Shown: piece after piece, positions 46,406-56,682 of the stretch
Position numbering within the stretch: the stretch's first letter is position 1
Layout: the number at the start of each line of letters is the position of its first letter
Assembly: GCA_020747015.1 (NCBI GenBank)
Contig: JAGTJM010000036.1
Coordinates: forward strand, 186,001-250,000
Length of the DNA stretch: 64,000 nt
Reading direction: 5' to 3'
From: Pyrenochaeta sp. MPI-SDFR-AT-0127
Lineage: Eukaryota; Ascomycota; Dothideomycetes; Pleosporales; Cucurbitariaceae
Program-made: the position numbers and the translations under genes
Notes under the pieces: model-generated
What the model saw: only the letters and a program-made list of their open reading frames with translations
Told to the model about the DNA's origin: nothing
Database searches by the model: none

Positions 46406-47092
46406 TGCGATGAGGGATGTTAGTTTATTGATTATCTCAGGCTACTGAATTAGGTAAAAGAACGCAACAAACATTTCTTTGAGGGACAGGCGTAAGCTGC
46501 GAAGAAGGATTTGATTCCGGGCTTGTTTCCCTGTTAAGACGTGTATTTATCTATACTGCTGCAACACTAATCTGTCCAATAGAAATAAAAACACATGGCA
46601 CCAAACTACCTAGTTCTGATACTCATACCCCACTCCATCTCAGAGTGTGGCAGAATTTACGAGCTAGTTCAGTTAGACTGTCGTCTAGACACAAGGAGTT
46701 CTTGTGATCACATGCGAAGTTTTATAATGGAAAAAGACATACAATGCATTATGATGTGAGTAACGGCAAAAGCCGCACAAGCCACCAATCAAGGTGCATT
46801 CTAGGATCAAAGTTCTCGCTTAGACACAGCTATGTGGAGGGAGAGGAAGTTCTTGCGGGGAAAAGGTCAGCTCCAAACTCAGCCTTCGAACACCATTAGG
46901 AACTTGAGACCGATGTTGGGCAGACTTGGCGTGAGGGGTAAATTTGAGAACACATGCTATTATCTCAAATGTCCAGCTTGAAATTGTCCTCTTCATACGT
47001 GTGCTTTCAAATCTTTTGAGCACGCTAACGATGACTTTTAGAGTCAAAACACCAACCAGAAAATCGGACTCCTAAGCACTGGCAGTAAAGTC
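46406..47092. promoter_or_regulatory. Shared divergent promoter region of the CHAT and gasdermin-like genes
   Basis: The 687 bp between the two start codons contain no supported gene and must hold both promoters. Head-to-head layout fits joint control, but I see no specific operator or clear TATA element to assign. Confidence 0.5.
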
Positions 47093-48171
47093 ATGACTCC
47101 TGAGGAGAAACCATCATTTTATTTGTATAGTATAGGATACTCTCCAAAAGTCCTGACCCTAGGGACTTTGGTTTACGACAACTATGGCATGCCAGAGAAC
47201 AAAAGGGTGACGTTTCCAATGAGGTATAGCCATTTGAAAGCCATAATACTCTCATGCTAAGAAATCAATACCTTAGCCAGAAAGAGTTCGAACAGCTCAA
47301 GGAACAAAATGAGATTATCTCCACGGAAGTCAGTGGGTGCTTCACTTTCAATAAGGAGTCCAAGTACGGTTTGGGCCTCGGCTTCGCTGAGCTCGCCAAC
47401 TTGGATTTTGAATACGCAAAAAAATGCCAGAAAGTAGTGCAGGCGAAGGTGGGAAAGCGAGTCACTCTCAATCAGTGAGTATTGCGCTTGGCAGAACGTA
47501 ACTTTGGCTAATTACTCATCTTGGCACACAGTCCAGACGAGTTCTTCGTAAAGATCTTGCAGCGGCCCGAAACACTTGATAAGCTCACTACATGGTTGAC
47601 AGCAGCAAAAAGTGCATGGATCTTCTACCAAGCAGCATTCCAGAAGCCCAGAGTGTACTGCTGCACAGGTTTTTACGAGCTGAGCCAGACGACGGCCAGG
47701 ATCACAAACGGCGGGAAATTCTCCGCAGAGCTCTCTGTGAGCCCCGAGGTCATTGCCGTTGCTTCGGGAGGTTTTCCGGTCGGCGGAACAATTGGGCCCT
47801 TTGCCAACGGAAAGAGCTTAGAGACCAACTTTTCGGCTCCTGAAGCTGGAATTTGGGCGGCAAGGTATCACCAACTCAAGGTGGAGTACCTTCAGATTGC
47901 GGCGCAAGGAACGACTCGGCCTCCGCGAAGCATCATTCTGAAACCTGATTGTACTCATCCTAGAGGTGGTTTAATGGGAGATGATCGTGTAGTTGAGGAG
48001 ACAACGGTAGTTAAAAATCCGGACGAAATACGGTATGCCCAAGGAGCTGTTGCAACGTTGGAGGATGCAAAGGAGATCGAAGACCAAAGCCCAGACGACA
48101 GATACTGGGAAGCATTTCGAGAAGCCGAAGAACGTTTGGAAATAAATTATGACTCGGAGCTTGATGACTAA
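47093..48171 (+). CDS. Fungal gasdermin-like pore-forming protein (RCD-1/HET-Q1 type)
   Basis: Three exons (47093-47223, 47277-47474, 47532-48171) give 322 residues; using the acceptor at 47261 instead would add five residues. The N-terminus (FYLYSIGYSPKVLTLGTLV, then DNYGMP) matches what I recall of the fungal gasdermin-like family. The body alternates polar and apolar residues as expected for a beta-sheet membrane-inserting domain (SGCFTFNKESKYGLGLGFAE; VYCCTGFYELSQTTARI; VIAVASGGFPVGGTIGPF). The last 70 or so residues are hydrophilic, strongly acidic and helical, and could be the releasable inhibitory tail. In this family limited proteolysis by a genetically linked protease frees the N-terminal part, which permeabilises the plasma membrane and causes cell death. 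The protease neighbour is the divergent CHAT gene. Assignment rests on recognition of motifs and context. Confidence 0.75.
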
Positions 48172-49262
48172 GAGAACGTAGAGCATTCTGATTAGGTGAT
48201 CGATGGCCACCTTGCATCGGCGGGTCACAACCAAGTACACAGAAAACAACGCGTCAGTGCCTCAAATACAGTCCAATCTACTGCGCCAAAGTACGATCTC
48301 CACCAAATTCTTAGATTTTCCGCGCTACCATAACTCCGCACAAGCCTAATGCGAAGTCGATCGATTCACGTACTGAGCCTCTCGAGCTTCTCAATACTGC
48401 CTATATTGTATCTTATAAGTACTTTCCTATTAATGCTTTTCAATACATAAGACATCACAATATAATATTAAGTGGGGTTCCTAGTTCTTACTCCGCTTAT
48501 AAGTTTAAGGATATAAATAGCCACCGGAGAGCGACAACCACCGAGAGCGACAAAATATCTGAGCATCACCAAAACAATGTTACACAATCACCATTTTCAT
48601 TGCTATCAAACAACAAACTTGTGAGTCGAGAGGCAGAATTAAAATAAAACTGAACTCTTGGTGAGTATGCAAGACAGTGTTCGTCGGGCTGCCGTCTGTG
48701 TCAATATCTCATTGGGTACATTGGATCGCTCGCGAACAGTTGATTCGTGGTCGCGATGCGAGGCTGGTGGAACAAGCGAAAGGGTTGGAGGGTTGAATTC
48801 ACATACGTATCAAATATCCCCCTACTCCGGCCACGAGGGACGTGATATGATGTGCTAGTAATTCTTTTAAGTTACCAGAGAGGCGCAAAGCCCAAAATAC
48901 AAGAGTAACATGTGTGGTCCATCGGTATTCCTAATTATCAACGCTGATGCAACAGTATTTTAAGGCTCGCAGACTTTTCTAGAGAAGTAAAAGCTTGACT
49001 AACAATATTATCTTGTGATGGCCTTACCTAGGAGAGCCTGATAGAGGCATAGAGTATAACAGTTAGTAAGTCTCTCATTCTTTTTAACTGGTGAATTACC
49101 TATGAGTGGCGCTATTGACACTGTAAAGTCTTGCTGAACCGCGCATCACTACCTTGAAGATTGCTAGGCACGCCAATGTTTACAAGAGTGATCTTTTCGC
49201 TGGTTTAAGGGGCTCTCCGCTGGAAAATAAGGATACTTTTGTTGAGCCATGCAATACTTTCA
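48172..49262. other. Intergenic, no gene recognised
   Basis: The sequence is AT-rich and contains a TA-rich patch at 48.40-48.52 kb that may be a short repeat remnant. No coding signal is seen. Confidence 0.4.
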
Positions 49263-50840
49263 TCACACGAACAAGCGCCCATATCCAGTTCCGTCCCCTC
49301 TCCGTACGTCCGCCTCCACAGGCTGTTCATAGGGGATCCCACTAAAGGTCACACCCTCAAGTATAGGCGCAGGAAAATGTTTCCAAGCTTCTTGTATGCG
49401 CCTCGCACTCTTCAGAAATCGGCCCTGAAGCTCCCCATATCCCGGAGTTGTAAGCTTTCCATCTCGCTTTGAGAATTTACCATTCACCATTACATGTCTG
49501 ATATCTCCAATACTGGCGTGAAGCATAATTGCGGCAACTGGATCGCTCCAGCCGAGTAGGCTAGGCGATCGGCCATCCCATACTACTAGGTCTGCCTTCG
49601 CTCCTGGTGCGAGTATCCCGAGGTCATGGCGACGGAGGGCGAGACCGCCATTTCTCGTCGCGAGTAGAAATGCTTGATTGACAGACATCGGGTTACGCGC
49701 GGGCACGCTGCGGCGCTGAATGACCTCGCGATAGAATGTCTGTCGTACACTCTGTAACCACATCCGTGCTTGAGTCAGAATGTCAGAAGAGTACGTGAAG
49801 TGCGTGTCGATACCGAGGGAGGCCTGATCGAGGACCAGGTGACTTGTGGGATGGTCATGGCCGTAATGCATTTCGGATTCTGGCGTTATGGAGATATATT
49901 GATTAAATTGTCGAAGGAGCTGCGCGCCAATGACTGAGAGGTAACTTGCATGCGCGAAGATAATTGGGATGGTTTGGTTGAGAAAGTTGAATGTTTGGAG
50001 CACTTCTGGGAAATTGGGGGCTCCGTAAACACCACCATTTGCGTGAGTTGTTACCAAGGACACATTGTACTCCCTGAACACATGTAAGGCAAATTCAAGC
50101 AGGGTTGACGCAAGAAACACATACTTTGCAAGATCGAGAACTACTTGAGATTGGCTCAAGTTCGTTCCGCTAAATCCGTCATAGCTAATCCCCAATTCGA
50201 CAACTGACTCTGCTGGTTTGGTGTCTTCCGCAATGTTCTTAAAGAGCTCGACCTGCTCCTCAAAGGTAAAGTTGGTCTGTGAGTAATTACCAAAATTATA
50301 CGCCCACGTCATTCTTGCACCGCTATCATACGCTGCGTTCAGTGCCGCGCGCGAGTGCGCCGCAGACCATGTGCAATGGGCATAATCCACGATTGTCGTT
50401 ACGCCGCCATTCAAAGCTTCGTATAGACCAATTAGCTCCCCAATATACACATCTTCTGGTGTGAAGATGGTGCTAGCGGGGGATGGAGTGCCATATCGAG
50501 AGAAATACTCGAGCAGTGTTGTGTTGGAGCCTAGAGTTTTAAAGGCAGTTTGCCAGCTATGGCGATGGGTGTCGATGAAGCCTGTCGATATGATGTCATA
50601 CGAGGCATCAATGGTCTCTAAATCTGGTGGAAGTGTACCATCATAGGCATCCGAGAAGACAGCGGAGATTGTGTCGTGTTCTATTAGAATAGAGGCATTA
50701 CGTATGACGTTCAGATCATGAGCGTCTGCATCCCAGCCTATGACAGTCCCCCCAGCAAGCAGCGTTGCTGCATGTAAGAGTGAAACATGGAGCGCATGTA
50801 TGAGGCTGAAGACTATTAATAAATTGTAGGGGAGGAGCAT
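49263..50840 (-). CDS. Secreted amidohydrolase (AtzA/TrzN-like metal-dependent hydrolase)
   Basis: Two exons (50840-50125, 50073-49263) encode 508 residues. The 51-nt intron is a multiple of three and carries no stop, so the frame also reads through it, but GTATGT...TTCAG marks it clearly. Residues 1-24 (MLLPYNLLIVFSLIHALHVS) form a signal peptide. The TIM-barrel amidohydrolase signatures are GFIDTHRHSWQ (HxH metal motif, about residue 90) and SLVTTHANGG (third His). IIFAHASYLS gives the next His, TPESEMHYGHDHP the Glu region, and LGIDTHFT the metal Asp. PGAKADLVVWDG near the end is the usual beta-sandwich motif. Relatives hydrolyse or deaminate ring compounds such as triazines and cytosine; the substrate here is unknown. 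Secretion is unusual for this family. Confidence 0.86.
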   Translation of the reverse strand: MLLPYNLLIVFSLIHALHVSLLHAATLLAGGTVIGWDADAHDLNVIRNASILIEHDTISAVFSDAYDGTLPPDLETIDASYDIISTGFIDTHRHSWQTAFKTLGSNTTLLEYFSRYGTPSPASTIFTPEDVYIGELIGLYEALNGGVTTIVDYAHCTWSAAHSRAALNAAYDSGARMTWAYNFGNYSQTNFTFEEQVELFKNIAEDTKPAESVVELGISYDGFSGTNLSQSQVVLDLAKYVFLASTLLEFALHVFREYNVSLVTTHANGGVYGAPNFPEVLQTFNFLNQTIPIIFAHASYLSVIGAQLLRQFNQYISITPESEMHYGHDHPTSHLVLDQASLGIDTHFTYSSDILTQARMWLQSVRQTFYREVIQRRSVPARNPMSVNQAFLLATRNGGLALRRHDLGILAPGAKADLVVWDGRSPSLLGWSDPVAAIMLHASIGDIRHVMVNGKFSKRDGKLTTPGYGELQGRFLKSARRIQEAWKHFPAPILEGVTFSGIPYEQPVEADVRRGDGTGYGRLFV

Positions 50841-53226
50841 GGTGGGTAGTTGCTATGTCCGAACAGAAACATCAATTCCTCAGCATGATCGGTCGTAATA
50901 TATATTTATCCGTCAATGCTGCAGCCTTCCAAGCCGGAATTATGCTACTAGCGTAACGTGTGTCTTGGCTAATGGGCATGGCAAGCAATTTTCTTTAAGG
51001 GCGGCATAATTTTGCGGCAGCCAGCAGCCTTCCAAAAAGGACAGTTTGAAAGAAATTATACTCAAAGCAAATCGTTTTGGAGTAAACAGAATGCACACTA
51101 TAAGCTTCAAATCTCTTCAAGTGTGCGAGAATGTCGAACTGGTGATTGTCTGTATGTCTACGTCATCGATGCTGCATTGTGTCAGGATTCCGCTGCAACG
51201 CTTATGCTCTGTCAACAGACCGCGGAGTTGAAAAGAGTGGATTACTGCCGGAACAACACGGGTATAAGAAGACCACCACGCGAACCCATGTCTTTTATAT
51301 TTTCTTTAGAAAGTCAGACAAGGACAATTAAAATTTTTAAGAGCATTGACAGCAAGAGTGTGACCTAAGCGAGCACGTGCATTGCGCTCGGTCCATGCTC
51401 ATTGCACTCGGCTCGCCAGCAAAAATGTCCGGTACATTTCTCCTGGCAACTGCAAGATGAACATCTGTTAAATGTGATGAAAATCACAAGTACAATTTTC
51501 GCGTGCGATCTGTGGTTTTTCTCATTACGAGAAATCTAGCAAGCACAGGCACCACGATCTTAGAACAAAAACACGACAGAATGCATCCATTCCCATATTA
51601 CATAACAAGCCGACTACGAAATGCTTTTGAACGTGTGATGTGTACTAATGGTAAAACGTAGTTTCATGTCCTGTAACCTACATGTGGAGCTGCTGCTGTA
51701 ACGCAGGGAGTTCATGATGCTTCGCTGCAAGAGACGAAGGGACTGCTCAAAGCACTTGGCTGCGATAAGTACTTAATGGCTGAATGCGCATGAGAAACAT
51801 AAGACTGGGCAATTGATGAAAAGAAGGTCCTGAATGGCAATTTCTATATGTACATAGCTGCCCTATGAGCTTGCCACCTACTTCTTGTCCGACTTAGGAT
51901 ATTCAACGCCTAAAAGAAGTACGGCATTATTTTCATGAGTTTGGCAACCCGTTAGACCCTGTATCATATTTTCCAAACTATCCGACCTGCTGCAACCCAG
52001 TGGCTTAGCAGCGTACGATTCGTGGTGCTCTACTGCCATTGAGGGGCTGAGAGAATTAATCTCGAAGAAATAGTTTCATGATGTAGCGTAGGTTGCCAAA
52101 GTATACGAGGATGTAATGAATCGAGGATGTTGACGTGGAACACTACGAGGGAAGGGGTTAGTATAGAGACGCCAGCGGCTAAGATGAGATACTTTTGCGA
52201 CTCCTTTGAATCATACCACACATTCAAATGTAAGCAACCAAAAACAGTCTTGCCGGCTGCAATATTCAGCTATGCAGAGATGACCACTTTTCCAGGCCCG
52301 GAGGTAATGGAGCGATGGCCAAGAGGAGTATCTCTGTTGGACTCGAGCTAAATCATATTAGAGAGTTAGCCATACGAAAATACTGGTGATGAGGAGTATA
52401 AAGTCAGGGTAGGAAATGTAAAACATTTGGTGCAAGCCGCAATAGTGATCAACTAGGAAGGTAGAAAAAATGCCGTGCGACGCGGCGCGGGGCGAAAGTC
52501 TTAGACAGGGTAAAGATTGCCCTACGATTTCAGAACCCGAATCGGATTAGTCAAGTTTCTGTAGTCCCGATAAGATTAGGTACATCATTACATTTCCCTG
52601 ATAGTTATACACTCGAATAGCTAGACTAGCACTACTAATACTGCCAGAAGTATCTTACCCGTGATTAAATGTGCATCCCCGGAGCTCGGATTTAGCTTGG
52701 CGCTACCTTCAGACAATTGATCAAAATCCTAACAATAAATCAATGCCTGCAGACAGAAACAGTCTCATGCACGTGAATGCCCTCCTTGTCACATTTTATC
52801 AAGTCCTTCTTCTCCCAGCCGTTTTGCAAAAATCGAAAGTAGTAGATGGCAGCCATTTGTGAGATCCCTGTTCTCTGACAACTTTGCCGTGGTAGACGAT
52901 TGGGTAGTGTGGGTAAAAAGTGCATGAGTTGCTGCGCATGTCCCGAGTATTCGGTAGGGTCCAACCTCTTACATGTCAGCAAGAGACATGTCAGACCACT
53001 TTGTGATAAAGGCCATTATGCACTCTCAAGATAGGGATATACAGATCATTACCATATCCAGTCAAGGATGCAGTGGTATTGAGGGGGTGTTCCATTCATT
53101 GGATATTTAGTTGCAGCCTATTCTTGCCAGCTCTTAGCCTCTTGGGTTGTTGTTGAAACCAATTATAATAAATGCACCCGGATCGCTACGTCCTCCTTGT
53201 AGGAATACTTTCAGGAGCTCAGAATC
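50841..53226. other. 2.4-kb intergenic region with one coding relic
   Basis: A TATA-rich run at about 50.90 kb lies upstream of the amidohydrolase. Apart from the relic at 52.03-52.35 kb the region has no recognisable gene. Confidence 0.4.
52030..52345 (-). pseudogene. Relic of a membrane protein gene
   Basis: The minus strand reads as protein in one frame from about 52345 to 52030: PLGHRSITSGPGKVVISA, then a TAG at 52270-52272, then LNIAAGKTVFGCLHLNVWYD and KYLILAAGVSILTPSLVVFH, followed by LHPRILWQPTLHHE. The hydrophobic stretch suggests a membrane helix. No start or complete exon set was found. I do not recognise the family, and the single stop and missing ends indicate decay. Confidence 0.4.
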
Positions 53227-55088
53227 ATGTCTTCGGTTTGGACCTCTTTTTTAAGCGCAGCCCATTTACATATTTGTCTCCCATCCCTAATCGTCGCCTA
53301 TTGCCTAGGGTGGGTTATCTACTCAAGATATTTCCATCCTTTAGCCAAATATCCAGGGCCTTTCTTTGCTTCGATAAGCCGATTATGGCTCATCATTGAC
53401 GTTGCAAAAGGCAATGCTGAGAAGACACAACGACAACTTCACGCAAGATTTGGTAAGTTCGGATGGCCAATTTTTTTGAAACGACGCAATTGATGAGTAG
53501 CAGGCTCCATTGTTCGAATAGCACCCGACGAGATTGCGATAGCTGATCCTGAAGCAATCAAGGTGATTTACGCAATCCACTCCGGCTTCACCAAAGTGAG
53601 TGCACTGGTTTTGAAGTGGCCAACCACAATTTTCATGACTACAGACCGACTTTTATGTCCCCTTCCGAGCCGCTTGGGGCAGATATCCAGATTTATTCAC
53701 GAATCTCGATGAAAAGCAACATGCGCAACGACGCAGGATTGTCAACAATGTCTACTCTATGTCAAATATCATACAAATGGAGAAGAGAATAGACGATTGT
53801 GTAGAAGTGATTGTGCAAAAGTTTACAGAATGCGCTGCAAAAGGTAGTGCTATTGATATGGCTGCCTGGGCTAAATGGTATAACAATATCGCTTCTCGTC
53901 CATCATAAACGCTGAACTGGTGACATAGGTACGCTTTTGACATTATTGGAGAACTTTTCTTTAGTAGTATGTTTGGCTTCATGAAGGGTGCACACGATCA
54001 TGAAGGGTACATTGAAGCACTAAATTTGCTCCTGCCTTTCAATACTTTAACCTGCATTCTTCCAGCGTACATGCGATCAATATTCCGTCTGGGTAGTACT
54101 ATACTACCGCGCGCTTCCAAAGCCTTTAAGGCCGCAAAGCATCTCGAGAACGCAGCTGATATGTGCATCGCCGAGCGACAAGGCTTTCTTGACAGTGGCG
54201 ACATCGAGCGCAAAGATATGCTTCAAAGCTTCATTGATATCATGCACGAAAAGGGTGAGGCAAAGGACTTTGGAGAGACGGAGGTAAAGGTCGAGGTCTT
54301 TGGAGCGCTGTAAGCCCCCCGCTTACCACTGCGCCAAATCAGCATTTTCTGACAGCCACCAGCGTCGCAGGGTCCGATACAACGGCGATAGCGATAACTT
54401 CTATTCTTTATCACCTCATGCGTACTCCCTCAGCCTACAAGAAGCTCACAGCTGAGATTGACCAAGCTACCGAGGCCGGATTTTTGAGTTCTCCTGTCGT
54501 CCAATACCATGAAGCGATGGGACTTTCTTACCTCGACGCATGCTGCAAGGAAGGTATGCGACTGCATCCCAGTATCGCCCTGACTCTACCTCGGCATGTG
54601 CCTCGTGATGGGCGCGTCATCGCTGGAGAATGGTTTCCGGAGGGTACCCGAGTCGGTGTTAACGCCGCAGTTGTGCAGCGCGATAAGTCAGTCTTCGGAG
54701 AAGACGCAGATGAATTTGTGCCCGAGAGATGGTTGGATGAAAATGCCGTGAGGATGGAAAGGTATTTGTTACATGTTAGTACCTGTAAATTTGTTCAGTC
54801 CCTAAACACCAAGCCCCTTTTGGTCGGCGTTATCGGCGATGCTAACACAACCGGCAGTTTGGTACTGGATCTAGATCTTGTATTGGGAAGAATGTAGGTT
54901 CTCGCCAGATGATTGTGGTCTATAGGTTTAACAACAAATAGATATCATTATCTGAGATATACAAGCTAATCCCGCAGCTTCTTCGCTCTTTCCACCTCGA
55001 ACTTTTAGAACCGGACAAAGAGTGGGAAACGCAAAACCACTGGTTCAACAAACCGAGCAAGGTATACACAAATGTACGACGCAGGTAA
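53227..55088 (+). CDS. Cytochrome P450 monooxygenase (pisatin demethylase-like group)
   Basis: Seven exons (53227-53452, 53504-53595, 53645-53877, 53929-54309, 54363-54774, 54858-54893, 54942-55088) join in phase to 508 residues, a full-length P450. The N-terminal hydrophobic anchor (LPSLIVAYCLGWVIYSRYF) is followed by HPLAKYPGPF. The I-helix motif is VAGSDTTAIA, the K-helix ExxR is CKEGMRLHPS, and the PERF-like region is FVPERWLDE. The haem-binding loop FGTGSRSCIGKN is coded by a 36-nt exon. The substrate-recognition face resembles the large fungal group that includes pisatin demethylase, so it may act on an aromatic or secondary metabolite, but no biosynthetic neighbours are present. I chose 54362 as the acceptor of exon 5 because it gives the VAGSDTT motif. 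It is expected in the ER membrane. Confidence 0.88.
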
Positions 55089-55653
55089 AAGGGGTATTTC
55101 TGCATTCATTCTGCAATTAGCTAGACTGAAAGGTTATCACGGCATGGGAGGCGGACCCAAGGCCCGAATTATTTCTCTCACATCTTGTTCACACGGAGAC
55201 GTCAAGAGAATGACAGAATTTTCATTGAAAGTTTGCTTTGATGAAGATATTTCAGGTAAAACTTACTCGCTCTAGATATGTTACCTTTTATATACATCGA
55301 AAGCTGCTCTAATGTTGCAGACAGCGGCGGCTGTTGGCACATGCTTAGGTGACTGAATTACATACGCTCCCAAAATGTGGCTATAGAGACTCGCAACTTC
55401 GGTAGATTTTGCTTCAGCTAGGGCGTAAAACGCTACTCAAGGTGGCTATGTATGAGAGCATTGTGGTGGAGAATAATTCTGAACAGCAATCCTTTTGAAT
55501 TGTATGTACAAATAGGCCAGCTCAGCTACAGAACATAAATGGGGAGGTTTAAACGAGTAAGAAGTGAAAGTGGTTGTCTAACCGCCAATCAACCCCAGCA
55601 TGCAAGCATTATCTTTCCATGCGCACGCATAGGAAGGACCTCGAAGATTGTGT
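55089..55653. other. Convergent intergenic region
   Basis: It separates the 3' ends of the P450 and AA9 genes. No feature is seen beyond probable transcript ends. Confidence 0.45.
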
Positions 55654-56644
55654 CTACTTCTTGCGGAGGGATTCCCGGAATGCGCGACGATTGTGCCCAA
55701 ATTCACCTCCACTGCAGTTTTGTCCGTTGTGGCTAGCTGCTATACTTGTTTCGGGGGAAGTAGACTTGATCTGAGTCGCGGATTGGGTTGGAACGACGAT
55801 AGGAGTAGCGATCGGGGTGCTGGAAGGGATTGTAGCATCGTCGGTGGTATTAGCCGCACCTGCGCTGTTGCCACCAGTCCAAACGGCTGGGCCAGGCATT
55901 GGGTACGCGTTGTATCCTCCATAGATGCTGAAGTTGAATGACGGGTCAGTCTTCTTATACTCGCCCGGGAATTTGACTGTAGGGCCTGGCTTTCCAGAGC
56001 CGCCAACAGTGACCTTGACCTGGGCGCAGCTGGGCGGTCGTTATCTACAGGTTTAGATTTGTTTGAAGAAAGGGGACTAACGAATAGTAGAACTCTGCCT
56101 GACCAACATGAGCCCCATGGACACCGATGTGCTCTGGACGAATCAAATATTCTTCATCAGACAAGTCAGTTGGAATGGTGAACTCAATTCTATCCTTATC
56201 CCAAGTGCACCAGGCATCTTTTCCAAAGTCCTTGGTCTCATCACAAACGCTCTCCTCGAAGATCTTGAACCATTCGCCATCGCTCTCGTAGGTCTGAGCA
56301 GTGCTCGGGGCCCTGGACATGTACACAAGCGCTGGGCCAGGATGCTGCATAGTGGCACCGACAGCCAGCTTCATGGCAAGCTTAGAGCCAGCCTTACTCT
56401 CAGCAGTTTGCGTGCGACCTGCACTTTGGAAAGCGCCCTTGTTGCATCGAAAGTTCGTCAAGCCAGGCGTCATGTCATCGCGAATATTCTCCCATTTCGT
56501 TGGATTGTACTTGGCTTGGCGGGTGTTCTCACGAACATATTGGAGCGCCTTAGTATCCTTTCCGTCAATAACGAGAGTGTCAAAGAAGTAATGGGCAGAG
56601 GTAAGCTGAGTAATAGCTACGGCCGCAAGAAGAGACAGCTTCAT
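55654..56644 (-). CDS. AA9 lytic polysaccharide monooxygenase (second copy)
   Basis: Two exons on the minus strand (56644-56082, 56029-55654) give 312 residues. The signal peptide MKLSLLAAVAITQLTSA is followed by His in HYFFDTLVIDG, the copper-brace N-terminal His. The second copper His is in MQHPGPALVYM, and the axial Tyr region is AEFYYSCAQVKV. EYLIRPEHIGVHG matches the conserved AA9 strand. The C-terminal tail after PGPAVWTGG is Ser/Thr/Pro-rich and ends basic, with no CBM1. Compared with the AA9 gene at 4.0-5.1 kb it has a different intron layout and only moderate similarity, so the two are not a recent duplication. It would act outside the cell on cellulose or related polysaccharides. 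Confidence 0.9.
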
Positions 56645-56674
56645 GTTAGACAGTAGTAGGTGAAAGATGAAGAG

Positions 56675-56682
56675 AATTTATA
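56675..56682 (-). promoter_or_regulatory. TATA-like box of second AA9 gene
   Basis: TATAAATT on the minus strand lies about 30-40 nt upstream of the ATG at 56644. It is a plausible core promoter element with a short leader; evidence is sequence and position only. Confidence 0.45.
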
